Positions 51,927-61,177 of a DNA stretch of 64,000 nt are shown piece by piece. Position 1 is the first letter of the stretch, and every line of letters starts with the position of its first letter. The notes beneath the pieces were generated by a model. It was given only the letters and a program-made list of their open reading frames with translations, had not been told where the DNA came from and searched no databases. Source of the stretch: Sporosarcina sp. (GTDB lineage: Bacteria > Bacillota > Bacilli > Bacillales_A > Planococcaceae); the NCBI GenBank assembly GCA_026169375.1, contig JAPFCR010000021.1, forward strand, positions 1 through 64,000, written 5' to 3'. Position numbers and translations under genes: made by a program.

Positions 51927-54023
51927 TTACTTCTTCTCTGAAATGATACGAACTAAATCAGAACGTACCCAACCTTCTTTGTATTTCACATGGTCGGATG
52001 CAATTTTATACCATAAGTATCCATCCGCCCCTTTTTTCTCACCTAAAACAACAAGTGGATTACCCATGTCTCCTAAATAACCTAAGTTACGTGGATCATA
52101 CTGATAAATAATATTGTTCTTCGATGTATCAGGTGTCGAACGAATATTAATATTGCCTGCATGTGAAGTCATAATAAGCTTTTCTTTATGAATATCTTTA
52201 TTTCCTAGGGCGATATCGATGCGGTACATATGCCCTGCAATTTTAGAGCCCCAGTTTGGATCAGATGCGTATTTCACGTTAAATCCAGATGTTTTATTTC
52301 CTGGCGCCGCCCCATTCGCATGAGGGCCTTTCGGCGGAATATAGTTTTTATTCATATAGTCGAGCACAAAGCTTTTAATACTATCTTCTGGTTTCGCAAA
52401 TTTAACACCCGACTCTGGTGAACTATCATAAACGCGAATACCAAATAAGTTGTTTTTCTGCTGTGCGTTTCCACTCATACCATAATCACTTTCATGGATT
52501 GCTGCTGCAAGAATAAATAAGGCATTCACATGATGCTTGTTTTGCATTTCAATCATATATTTTCCAGTACCACGCAATTTAGATTTCTTCGTTGCATTTT
52601 TGTATTTAGCGTGTCCTGTACTTTCGATACTTTTCAAACGATCTACAATATGCTGATCGAGCTCTTTAGCAGTATAGCTTGTTTTCGCTCGTGCACTTAA
52701 AAACTGGAAGTAGGAATAATCAGTTGCGACTAATTGTCCTTTACTATTTGTAAAATGAACACCGTCGTAACTATAATATCTTTCTCCTACTTTTAACTGA
52801 GGAGCTGCTGGCCCAATCGTATATGATGAACCTGTTTTGGATTTATAATTATAGACGTAATGTGTTAATGTTCCATAATTGTTTTTCATGTAATACTCAC
52901 GGTTGTTAAGCAAAGCTGCTGGAATAAAATCAACCTCTGAATGTTTTACCCAACCAATTGTCGAACCTACTTGTACTTTTACAGCATCTGCATTGGCATC
53001 GATATAACGCATTTCACGTCCATGCTCGATATATGCAACTTGGTTTGTAAATACATGCCCTGTGTGAGATTCATAGATTGTCGTGACAGCAGGTACTTTT
53101 TTACCAGCAGTCGACGTTACATAGTTATTTCCATAAGCAATACCTGATTGGATACGAACAATTTCGTTGCCACGATACATCACATCGTACCCACTACGCT
53201 TATCATTAAAGAGTTTCGCTGCATCTAAATAATTACGATAGCTTTTTGTTTCTTTCACTATTTTTTGACCTTGTATTTTTGCGAGTTGATAATCATTTAA
53301 TGATGCAGGTGGCTTTGGCTCTTCTGGTTTTGGTTCTTCCGGCTTCGGCTCTTCAGGCTTTGGCGTTTCTGGCTTTTCAGGAATATGACCCTCCTTAGCA
53401 TCTAAAAAGCGAGAAATGAAAGCTGCTGCATGTTCACGAGATGCTCGTTTTTTAGGTTCAAAACGAAGCGTTCCATCTTTATTTTCATATCCACTAATAA
53501 TTCCATAATTCGTTGCATAGAATACAGCTGTAAGGGAAGATGACGATTGAAATTGATCGGCATCAGTAAATTCAATTCGTTTAGCTGTTAAATCCATATC
53601 GCTATACTTCAGAACGTTTTCAATGGTTAATACGACTTGTTCTCGCGTAATATATTCATCTGGTTTAAATAAATTATTCTCATAACCATTCATCAATCCT
53701 GCATGTTTAACTTTATGAATATCTTTTGCCAATTTTAAATGTGATGGGACATCGGCAAATCGTCCTGATGTTTCTGTTAGTTCTAATGCTCTGGCGATAA
53801 ATGCAGCAAATTGTCCGCGGGTAACATTTTCTCCTGGTCGGTATGAACCGTCTTCATACCCACTTAAAACTCCTCTGTCAATCATCGCGCGCATGTCTGC
53901 TTCTAGTGTTCGGCCGATGAGATCATCAGCAGCCACACGAGGAGTCATAACAAATGTTGTAACAGCAAGGATCAATGTGAGCAATAAAACAATTGTTTTT
54001 TGTATAAGTTTCAACCTGTGCAC
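51927..54023 (-). CDS. SLH-anchored glucosaminidase with SH3 domain
   Basis: A 698-residue secreted cell wall hydrolase. Signal peptide up to about residue 32 (VAA-DD). Three SLH domains at about 38-75, 95-140 and 155-205. A linker of KPEEP repeats at 220-235 follows. The glucosaminidase domain (about 450-600) has ALFILAAAIHESDYGMSGNA with the catalytic Glu, NNLFGIRVYDS and a CPE-like DSIKSFVLDYMNKNY. The end is an SH3-like domain with NIRSTPDTSKNNIIYQYDPR. It would cut the glycan strand of peptidoglycan. It is first in a row of four SLH enzymes on the minus strand, each with its own terminator. Confidence 0.85.
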   Translation of the reverse strand: MHRLKLIQKTIVLLLTLILAVTTFVMTPRVAADDLIGRTLEADMRAMIDRGVLSGYEDGSYRPGENVTRGQFAAFIARALELTETSGRFADVPSHLKLAKDIHKVKHAGLMNGYENNLFKPDEYITREQVVLTIENVLKYSDMDLTAKRIEFTDADQFQSSSSLTAVFYATNYGIISGYENKDGTLRFEPKKRASREHAAAFISRFLDAKEGHIPEKPETPKPEEPKPEEPKPEEPKPPASLNDYQLAKIQGQKIVKETKSYRNYLDAAKLFNDKRSGYDVMYRGNEIVRIQSGIAYGNNYVTSTAGKKVPAVTTIYESHTGHVFTNQVAYIEHGREMRYIDANADAVKVQVGSTIGWVKHSEVDFIPAALLNNREYYMKNNYGTLTHYVYNYKSKTGSSYTIGPAAPQLKVGERYYSYDGVHFTNSKGQLVATDYSYFQFLSARAKTSYTAKELDQHIVDRLKSIESTGHAKYKNATKKSKLRGTGKYMIEMQNKHHVNALFILAAAIHESDYGMSGNAQQKNNLFGIRVYDSSPESGVKFAKPEDSIKSFVLDYMNKNYIPPKGPHANGAAPGNKTSGFNVKYASDPNWGSKIAGHMYRIDIALGNKDIHKEKLIMTSHAGNINIRSTPDTSKNNIIYQYDPRNLGYLGDMGNPLVVLGEKKGADGYLWYKIASDHVKYKEGWVRSDLVRIISEKK

Positions 54024-54083
54024 CTCATTCTTTTATTCTAGTAATCTAGGTTTAAATCTATCATAACAGGGAATGGAAAAAAT

Positions 54084-54117
54084 AAGAAGGCGCATTCGTA
54101 TTTTGAACGGCCTTCTT
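54084..54117 (-). terminator. Terminator of the NlpC/P60 gene
   Basis: AAGAAGGC pairs with GCCTTCTT. The minus strand continues into TATTTTTTCC. Confidence 0.75.
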
Positions 54118-54133
54118 ATCGCTTAATCCCTTA

Positions 54134-55174
54134 TTATTTTACTGACATTGCACTGTATAATGCTGCAGAGAATTCTGCTCTTGTTGTTGCATTGTTTAAA
54201 TGAAACTCACTTGTTTGGAATACTTTTGTTTTATCAATTGCTTTTAGTGCAATGATTTCTTTTCCAGCTGGTGTAGCTGTTGTAATGTTATTATAAACTG
54301 TTGCACTCTGTACTTGGTCATCTACTTTTGCCGAAACGTCAAACGCACGATCAAGAATCAATGCGAGTTGTCCTTTTGTAAGTGTATCGTTCACACCGAA
54401 TCTTCCGTTTGAATAACCATACAGAATACCGTTTTCAGTCATTGCTGCAATATCTTTTGCAAATGAATGTGTCGTTCCAACGTCAGAATACTTTGAAGCT
54501 GTGCTTGCTTGTAACCCTAGTACACGGTTAATCATTGCTGAAGCTTGTCCTCTTGTAACTGTTTCGTTTGGTTTAAACTGTTGGTTCGGAAATCCGCTAA
54601 CGACTCCTTGAACGTTTAAGTCTCTAATCGCTACATGTGCTGCGTGTGTGCTTGGGACGTCAGCGAAATTACCGTCTGTTACTGGTGGTAATTCAATTTG
54701 TTTTTCTTTAACTGAATCTAAACGCTTTGCACCTACATAACGTGGCGCCCAGTATGGATTTGTATTGATATTGTCAATACGAACGCCGCCGCTTGTTGTT
54801 GCAGAAATCATATTATTATTGTCAATGTAAATTCCTACATGCGTCACACGACCTTTACCGCCAAGGCCTGCGAAGAAAACAAGATCTCCTTTTTTCAAGT
54901 TACTTTTGCTCACTGGAGTACCTTGCGTGTATTGTTGGCTAGCTGTACGTTTCAAGTTAATGCCTACATCTTTAAATACATAGCTTGTGAATCCTGAGCA
55001 ATCAAATCCTCCAGATGGTGTTGTACCTCCGTATACATACCTAACTCCTAAATACTTCTTAGATTGTGTGATGACTTCATCTGGTGTTGCCGCGCTTGCT
55101 TCTGTTGCCTCGAAAAATGCTCCCGTGAAAAATAGCATCATTGCTAAAGCAACAACTAATGATTTTTTCCTCAT
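54134..55174 (-). CDS. NlpC/P60 endopeptidase with SLH domains
   Basis: A 346-residue secreted enzyme. Signal peptide to about 29 (ASA-AT). The NlpC/P60 domain (about 32-150) has YVYGGTTPSGGFDCSGFTSY with the catalytic Cys near 58 and RVTHVGIYIDNNNMISA with the His near 117. Three SLH domains follow (FADVPSTHAAHVAIRDLNVQ; YSDVGTTHSFAKDIAAMTEN; third degenerate near 290-340). It cleaves peptidoglycan stem peptides, typically between D-Glu and meso-DAP or Lys. The SLH block is C-terminal here, in contrast with its neighbour. Confidence 0.85.
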   Translation of the reverse strand: MRKKSLVVALAMMLFFTGAFFEATEASAATPDEVITQSKKYLGVRYVYGGTTPSGGFDCSGFTSYVFKDVGINLKRTASQQYTQGTPVSKSNLKKGDLVFFAGLGGKGRVTHVGIYIDNNNMISATTSGGVRIDNINTNPYWAPRYVGAKRLDSVKEKQIELPPVTDGNFADVPSTHAAHVAIRDLNVQGVVSGFPNQQFKPNETVTRGQASAMINRVLGLQASTASKYSDVGTTHSFAKDIAAMTENGILYGYSNGRFGVNDTLTKGQLALILDRAFDVSAKVDDQVQSATVYNNITTATPAGKEIIALKAIDKTKVFQTSEFHLNNATTRAEFSAALYSAMSVK

Positions 55175-55311
55175 TGTCCACCTCTACGTTTTTTTATATT
55201 AATCATTTATTTATTGACCTGTTTTTTAACTCGATTACTATCTTACCAGATAATGTATTAGTTTTACTTTACATTAATATTACAAATGTGTAACAAAGAA
55301 CCATTTAAAAA

Positions 55312-55352
55312 AGCTTAATGCTTACGAATTGTAATATTCGCAAACATTAAGC
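55312..55352 (-). terminator. Terminator of the subtilase gene
   Basis: AGCTTAATG pairs with CATTAAGCT, with an extended imperfect inner stem and a following U-rich stretch on the minus strand. Confidence 0.75.
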
Positions 55353-55364
55353 TGATAGAAACGG

Positions 55365-57281
55365 TTATTTTTTCACTCGAAAAATGTCTGGCCTTTCTGC
55401 TCCTGCTAGGAAAACACTGTACGTTGCACGCGTCATCGGCTCACTTGGTCTAAATGTGCCATCAGGATAGCCTTGTAATATGCCTTGTTGCGTTAAAGCA
55501 CGTACCGCACCGTAGCTTGCTAGAGTCTCAGACATGTCTTTGAACTGTAAAGGTTTGGAAGTGTCGATTGCAAAATCAAACGCTTGTTGGAGTAAAATTG
55601 CCATCTCCCCTCGCGTTACATAAGTATTTGGTCGGAATATGCCATTTGAAAATCCTGTAACAATTCCTTTTTCAAAGGCTGATTGTATATATCCCGAAGC
55701 AAAATGGTTAAATCCAACATCTGGGAAAACTGTTTTTCTTTTCGCGCCATCTAACTTATGCACTCTTCCAAGAAGCGCGACTGCTTCTGCTCGTGTGATT
55801 TTTTCATCCGCACGGAATGTGTTGTCCATGTAGCCGTGAATATACTGATGATGCGCTAAATATGCAACATGGTTAAAATACCAACGTTCTACGCCCATAT
55901 CAAGATATGACGGAGCCTCTACACGAACTGTAAATGGCACTGTTTGTTCCCGGTTGTTTACAGTAAAGCGCATTTTCGCTTCATATGCCCCATTTAATCT
56001 ATAAATTTCCCATTTTCCTGGTGAGATTTCTTTTATTTCTTCATCAGCAAATGTCAATTTATAGTTGTCTACTTGTTCTATATTTTTTAATTCTACTGTA
56101 ATTTTTCCGTTATTTTCAATATGTACAACCATGGGCATATTTTCGAAATCGGCATTTACATATTGTAGTAAACCGTAGCCAAACTCATCGTCTTTTCCTG
56201 GCTCTCCAATATCTTTCGCTGTACTTGTTAAAATCGATCGAATTTCATAGTTTTTCATAAGTGGATAACGCTCTTTTAAAAGCGCAGCAACTCCTGCGAC
56301 ATGGGGAGCCGCCATAGAAGTTCCGCTTAAAGTCGTATATCCGTCTCGTTTTCCATCAGAAGTATCTAACACTCTCGGGTATGTACTTCTAATTTTACTC
56401 CCAGGTGCAGTAAGCTCTACTTCTGGCCCCATTGAAGATTCATAGAGTTTCGTTAAATCATCGTTAATTGCTGAAACGGCAATGACAGAATCATATTTTG
56501 CAGGGTATGTGACAGAATTTGTAATTTCCCCAAACCCTTCGTTTCCTGCAGCGCCTACAAGTATGATTCCTTCTTCATAAGCTTGATTTAAAGCAAGTTC
56601 AAGTGCAGGGTCATTTCTTTTTGTTGTGATACTCATATTTAAAATATCCATCTTATTATGAATTGCCCATTCAATACCTTTAACAATTTGTGTCGTTGTG
56701 CCCGTATTTAGATTGTTAATGACTTTAATAGAGTACAGTTCACTATCAGGTGCAACTCCGATAATTCCCGCACCGTTTTTCTTTGCAGCAATAATGCCTG
56801 CTACGTGTGTTCCGTGTCCTAAATCATCTTGATAAGGCGTTCCTTCTGGACATAATGCATCAAGTGCACACATGCCCCCTTTAACATCTAACTCTGAGTG
56901 ATTGACGTCAATTCCGGAGTCGATTACGCCTATTTTCACACCTTTTCCAGTATAGGGTGTTGTTTGTTCAGGTGTCGTTTGAATCGTTGAAAATTGCGGT
57001 GGAACAATCTCTTCTATTGCGCCTACTTCATATTGTTGTACTGGATAAACTTCAACACTTGCATACTTCTTTTTTAATCGTTGAACATCTTCTTGACTCA
57101 AACTTATTTCAAGCATTGGAATGATGTCAAATGATGCCGTGTGGTTTGGGTATTCATCTTGAATCTTTTGAATTTCTTCTTTCGTTGCGTGCAACAAATA
57201 CTCCTCGTTTTCTGCCGCAAGCGTTGTAACTGGAAACGCTGTAATACAAATCAAAATGAATGCGAAAAATATTCTTTTCAT
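55365..57281 (-). CDS. Subtilisin-like serine protease with SLH domains
   Basis: A 638-aa secreted S8 protease. The start at 57281 (MKRIFFAFILICITAFPVTT) has GGGGGAA upstream; an earlier in-frame ATG lacks a ribosome site and would precede the signal peptide. A propeptide-like region spans 25-100. Catalytic Asp121 is in IGVIDSGIDVNHSEL, His156 in DLGHGTHVAG, the oxyanion Asn in VGAAGNEG, and Ser in LSGTSMAAPHVAGVAALL. Three SLH domains occupy the last 190 residues (WYFNHVAYLAHHQYIHGYMD; DVGFNHFASGYIQSAFEKGI; QGILQGYPDGTFRPSEP). It would process envelope proteins at the cell surface. Confidence 0.9.
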   Translation of the reverse strand: MKRIFFAFILICITAFPVTTLAAENEEYLLHATKEEIQKIQDEYPNHTASFDIIPMLEISLSQEDVQRLKKKYASVEVYPVQQYEVGAIEEIVPPQFSTIQTTPEQTTPYTGKGVKIGVIDSGIDVNHSELDVKGGMCALDALCPEGTPYQDDLGHGTHVAGIIAAKKNGAGIIGVAPDSELYSIKVINNLNTGTTTQIVKGIEWAIHNKMDILNMSITTKRNDPALELALNQAYEEGIILVGAAGNEGFGEITNSVTYPAKYDSVIAVSAINDDLTKLYESSMGPEVELTAPGSKIRSTYPRVLDTSDGKRDGYTTLSGTSMAAPHVAGVAALLKERYPLMKNYEIRSILTSTAKDIGEPGKDDEFGYGLLQYVNADFENMPMVVHIENNGKITVELKNIEQVDNYKLTFADEEIKEISPGKWEIYRLNGAYEAKMRFTVNNREQTVPFTVRVEAPSYLDMGVERWYFNHVAYLAHHQYIHGYMDNTFRADEKITRAEAVALLGRVHKLDGAKRKTVFPDVGFNHFASGYIQSAFEKGIVTGFSNGIFRPNTYVTRGEMAILLQQAFDFAIDTSKPLQFKDMSETLASYGAVRALTQQGILQGYPDGTFRPSEPMTRATYSVFLAGAERPDIFRVKK

Positions 57282-57434
57282 AACCAATTCCCCCCGTGCC
57301 ATTGTAAAATGAACCTTCAATAAAATTCTTTTTCATCGTGAAAGGAATCTAATTAGACAATTCCTACGAAAATATTTCTTCTCATATTGTGTAAGATGAA
57401 TACTCTTACTTATGTAATGTATATGATATAAAAA

Positions 57435-57474
57435 AACTCCCCTGATAGCTATTTAAACTATACAGGGAAGAGTT
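57435..57474 (-). terminator. Terminator of the amidase gene
   Basis: AACTCCCCTG pairs imperfectly with CAGGGAAGAGTT; a T-rich stretch follows on the minus strand. Confidence 0.75.
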
Positions 57475-57476
57475 AA

Positions 57477-58964
57477 TTAATGGCGCTTTACACTCGGTTT
57501 AGCCCCAACTGTATCATATAGCGGTAAAACGTCTTTTCTACTTTCGTAATGATAGTAGTAATCTAATGTTCCAAGGAATAGAGCACGTGCCATTTTCTCT
57601 CTACCCGCTTCTGTCCTCATCGCTTGAATGTCTTTCGCATTGTCGATAAAGCCAATTTCAGCAAGAACAGATGGCATTGTATTTTCACGAAGAACGTGGA
57701 AGTTTCCGTTCTTCACGCCTCTATTTGGTAAGTTCCATGCTTCAAGCATTCTATTTTGCACGTAAGACGCAAGTGCTTTTGACTGCTGAACATTCGGATT
57801 TACTGCTGCAGTAGCGGTTCTTGAATAATAAAATGTTTCTTGTCCTGAAGCGCCACAACAAGAGTTTGCATGAACTGAAACAAAAATATCTCCATTATTT
57901 TGCTGTGCAAATCTAACGCGATTTTGTAATGGGATAAATGTATCTGTTGATCTCGTTAACTTTGCTTGAATTGGTGTTTTTTCGAAATACGCATGCATTT
58001 TTTTAGAGATGTTTAAAACCATGTTACTCTCTTTGAATCCATGAGCACTTGCACCTGGATCATGTCCACCGTGACCTGGGTCAATAATGACAACTAAATC
58101 ACTTAGTTTTTTATTTCCTGGTGTTGCTGGTTTTGTTACATTCGAGTCTGTTGTTAAATAACTACTATGAACATAACCTACTTCGTTGCCTACTTTAATG
58201 TAAGACCAGCTGCCTGTTGTACGTGCGCGTAATACTTTAGTTCCCGTTTTTAACTTCGAGATTACTCCGTGGTTTGTTCCAGGTCCTTTTCTCATATTCA
58301 ATGTATCCGAACCTGCATTTACATATAAAACCGTCTTAAACTCTTCAGGTTTTGGATCTGGTTTTGGATCCGGCTTCGGAGTTGATGAAATACGGAATTT
58401 CGGTTCAATACTTCTTGCTACGAATACAGCAAAGTCAGCACGCTTAATTATATTTTGCGTACCAAAACTACCGTCTGCCATTCCTTGTGCAATTCCTAAA
58501 TTGACAAGCTTATTTGCAGCTGCTGAAACAGAGCCTTTCTCCCAATCGAACGCACGGTTAATGAGAAGTGCCATTTCACCGCGTGTTAATGTTGCATACG
58601 GTCTAAATTCACCGCCTGGATAACCATTGATAATTCCTTTATCCGCCATGACTTTGATATAACCTGATGCCCCATTGCTTCTAGGTACATCTGTAAAATT
58701 CGTATCTTGCTTATTTGCTTTTACACCAATCGCACGTCCAAGCATAATTGCTGCTTCTGCGCGCGTCACATTATTGTCTGGTGCAAATCTAGTGCTTGTT
58801 ACACCATTTACAATCCCTTTATTATTGAGAAAGTAAATTTCTTCCTGGGCACGATGCGTTGTTCCGACGTCTGTAAAATTAGTATTTGCCTTCGCTGCTT
58901 GTCCCGTTGGCAAGATTACCGTTGCAAGTAACGAAAAGCATAATACAACTAACAATTTCCGCAA
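57477..58964 (-). CDS. SLH and SH3 N-acetylmuramoyl-L-alanine amidase
   Basis: A 495-aa secreted hydrolase of the amidase_3 type. Signal peptide to about 26. Three SLH domains at about 28-190 (FTDVGTTHRAQEEIYFLNNK; FTDVPRSNGASGYIKVMADK). A linker PKPDPKPDPKPEE leads to an SH3_3 domain (LNMRKGPGTNHGVISKLKTG). The catalytic domain has VIIDPGHGGHDPGASAHG, a zinc-binding Glu in FKESNMVL, SVHANSCCG and the catalytic Glu in LAEIGFIDN. It cuts the bond between muramic acid and L-Ala. The start is TTG with GGAGG upstream. A tail after the amidase domain ends basic (KPSVKRH). Confidence 0.9.
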   Translation of the reverse strand: MRKLLVVLCFSLLATVILPTGQAAKANTNFTDVGTTHRAQEEIYFLNNKGIVNGVTSTRFAPDNNVTRAEAAIMLGRAIGVKANKQDTNFTDVPRSNGASGYIKVMADKGIINGYPGGEFRPYATLTRGEMALLINRAFDWEKGSVSAAANKLVNLGIAQGMADGSFGTQNIIKRADFAVFVARSIEPKFRISSTPKPDPKPDPKPEEFKTVLYVNAGSDTLNMRKGPGTNHGVISKLKTGTKVLRARTTGSWSYIKVGNEVGYVHSSYLTTDSNVTKPATPGNKKLSDLVVIIDPGHGGHDPGASAHGFKESNMVLNISKKMHAYFEKTPIQAKLTRSTDTFIPLQNRVRFAQQNNGDIFVSVHANSCCGASGQETFYYSRTATAAVNPNVQQSKALASYVQNRMLEAWNLPNRGVKNGNFHVLRENTMPSVLAEIGFIDNAKDIQAMRTEAGREKMARALFLGTLDYYYHYESRKDVLPLYDTVGAKPSVKRH

Positions 58965-59183
58965 TAGTTTTTTCCTCCATTTTCTATGATTACTCCAAAG
59001 GATACAATATTTTCTTTGAAACTTCTACAATTCTATCGACCTATTTTCAAAATAATTGATAGTTTACGAGAAATAAACCGATAATCACACCAGATAAGTG
59101 AACTTTCTGTGAACTTTACTCAGGATGTGTCGAATTTCACAAACTTTTCCATCATTTTCTACAATATACTTAAAGAAACAAAA

Positions 59184-59210
59184 AAGCCATCGCCTTAACA
59201 ACGATGACTT
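59184..59210 (-). terminator. Terminator of the panF operon
   Basis: AAGCCATCG pairs with CGATGACTT, followed on the minus strand by TTTTTTGTTTC. Confidence 0.75.
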
Positions 59211-59217
59211 TCTTCAT

Positions 59218-60663
59218 TCAAAACTGGTAGGCTTTTCTTTTTACAGCTAAGCTAAACACAATGTATGCGATAAGCGACAAGATAATCGGGAATGTGACGG
59301 TATGAACGCCGAATAGCTCACCGTTTGCTTCGTTATAAAAATGCAAGCCAATATAGGACAGCATCCCAACAATCATGGATGCAATTGCGCCGTATTTATT
59401 GCCGTACTTCCAGTAAAGACCTAGTACAACCGGCCAGATGAAGGCTGCTTCGAGTCCGCCGAAAGAGAATAAGTTTAAGAAAATTAATAGTTCCGGTGGT
59501 TGCAAGGCAAGTAAGAATACGATCACGCCTAGTAATGCAGTTACACTGAAACTCACTTGTTTAATTCTTTTTTCCGTGGCTTCCGGACGGATAAAGTTTA
59601 TGTAGACGTCTTTTACAATCGCAGAACTGACGAGCAGTAAAAGTGAGTCGACCGTTGACATAATAGCTGCCATCGGAGCGGCAAGGACGATTCCCGCGAG
59701 CCATGCTGGTAACACTTCTAATGCGACGAGTGGAATCACTTTATCGCCAACGTCAATGCCAGGCATAATCGGTCTTGCGAAAATGCCGACTAAATGCATA
59801 TTGAGCATAATAAACCCTGTTACAACAGTACCGATGATTAGCGCGCGGTGCATGGAACGAGAATTTTTATAACTCATTGCACGAACGGCCATTTGCGGTA
59901 GCGCGACAACACCGACGCCGACGAGTATCCAGAAAGATGATACATACGCAGCTGTTAACGAGCCATCTGCACCATACGGCGTAACGAGACGCGGGTTTTC
60001 ATTCAACAAGTCTTGCATAATCGCTGGAATTCCGCCACCTGCAATAATAACACCAATTAACAGAACAAGAGTTCCAATCACCATAATTGCACCTTGTACC
60101 GCATCGGTTACCGCAACTGCGCGGAATCCGCCAACGATAACGTAAACGAGAACAGAAATCGCAAAAATAAAAAGCGATGTCGTATACTGTAAACCTGTGA
60201 GCGATTCAATTAACCGCCCCCCACCTACCCATTGCGCCGTCATTGCTGAAAATAAAAAGACGATAATCGCAATCGCTGATAAGATCGCGACGGCTGGGCT
60301 GTTATAACGTACTTTTAAAAAGTCAATCATCGTTACGGCTTTATAACGGCGGGCTAAAATCGCAAATTTTTTCCCAAGAATTAATAAGACAAAATACCCT
60401 GTGACGACTTGTGCCATCGCAAGGAGAATCCAGCCAAATCCGACTGTATACGCAGTTCCAGGACCTCCTAGAAAACTGGAAGCACTCCCGTACGTCGCAA
60501 CCATCGTCATCGCAAGGACAAAACCACCAAGCTCTCTTCCGCCTAGAAAATATTCATTTAAAAAATTTCCACCGGAACTCATACGCTTCGATGAGATTAA
60601 ACCAATCGCAAAAATCGCGATTAGCAAGAGGAGTAATGGAATAATTACACCCATATTTGTCAT
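59218..60663 (-). CDS. panF: Sodium/pantothenate symporter
   Basis: A 481-aa member of the sodium:solute symporter family with about 13 helices. Landmarks are the opening FLNEYFLGGRELGGFVLAMT with MVATYGSASSFLGGPGTAY, the AVTDAVQGAIMVIG segment, and APMAAIMSTVDSLLLLVSSA with the conserved Ser/Thr for sodium. Together these are typical of PanF, which imports pantothenate for coenzyme A. The ATG overlaps the stop of the preceding small gene by 4 bp (ATGA), and that yhdT-panF pairing is the usual one. Confidence 0.85.
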   Translation of the reverse strand: MTNMGVIIPLLLLLIAIFAIGLISSKRMSSGGNFLNEYFLGGRELGGFVLAMTMVATYGSASSFLGGPGTAYTVGFGWILLAMAQVVTGYFVLLILGKKFAILARRYKAVTMIDFLKVRYNSPAVAILSAIAIIVFLFSAMTAQWVGGGRLIESLTGLQYTTSLFIFAISVLVYVIVGGFRAVAVTDAVQGAIMVIGTLVLLIGVIIAGGGIPAIMQDLLNENPRLVTPYGADGSLTAAYVSSFWILVGVGVVALPQMAVRAMSYKNSRSMHRALIIGTVVTGFIMLNMHLVGIFARPIMPGIDVGDKVIPLVALEVLPAWLAGIVLAAPMAAIMSTVDSLLLLVSSAIVKDVYINFIRPEATEKRIKQVSFSVTALLGVIVFLLALQPPELLIFLNLFSFGGLEAAFIWPVVLGLYWKYGNKYGAIASMIVGMLSYIGLHFYNEANGELFGVHTVTFPIILSLIAYIVFSLAVKRKAYQF

Positions 60664-60938
60664 CCTTCTTCTTCCTCCTCAAAAGACACTTCCGTTAAGA
60701 AAAACTTCGTCACAACTATGACGAGTGCCGACATTAAAATAAAACCGACGACACAACTGTAGAAAAACCAATCCGGTAAACCGAAAATATAAGTATACTC
60801 TTCCACAGGCCGAGCGCCAAGCCCGTAAGCAAAGCCAAACCACCAAAGGAAATTGACAATCGCTATTCCGACACCCATCCACGCTTCACGATGTGCAATT
60901 TTAAAGCGCGGATCCATTTCAGTCGTTTCTTTATTCAC
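60660..60938 (-). CDS. yhdT: YhdT-like small membrane protein, panF partner
   Basis: A roughly 92-residue protein with two membrane helices (WMGVGIAIVNFLWWFGFAYG; WFFYSCVVGFILMSALVIVV) and an acidic tail EEEEEG. It matches the DUF997/YhdT family, which is nearly always encoded before panF. The start is uncertain: GTG at 60938 with AAGGGG about 11 nt upstream fits best, TTG at 60947 is too close to the ribosome site. It overlaps panF by 4 bp. Confidence 0.8.
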   Translation of the reverse strand: MNKETTEMDPRFKIAHREAWMGVGIAIVNFLWWFGFAYGLGARPVEEYTYIFGLPDWFFYSCVVGFILMSALVIVVTKFFLTEVSFEEEEEG

Positions 60939-61125
60939 TTCGCACAATACCCCTTTATCGTGAAATTCATTAAAATACTACTTAACATTCTTCAAAAGAA
61001 TACCATAATTTTAACACCAATACATCTAGTTGTTCTTACTTTTATAGTTTAAGGATGAGAAAGAGTTGCACGAGTTTTAGAGTACATCGACCGATATTCA
61101 TGGGCAATTCTTGTTTCCCCATAAC

Positions 61126-61157
61126 AAAACGAGGTCGCACGGAGCAACCTCGTTTTT
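61126..61157. terminator. Bidirectional terminator after ggt
   Basis: AAAACGAGGT pairs with ACCTCGTTTT around an 11-nt loop, with A and T tracts on both sides. Confidence 0.85.
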
Positions 61158-61177
61158 CACGTCTTCGATTTACTTCA

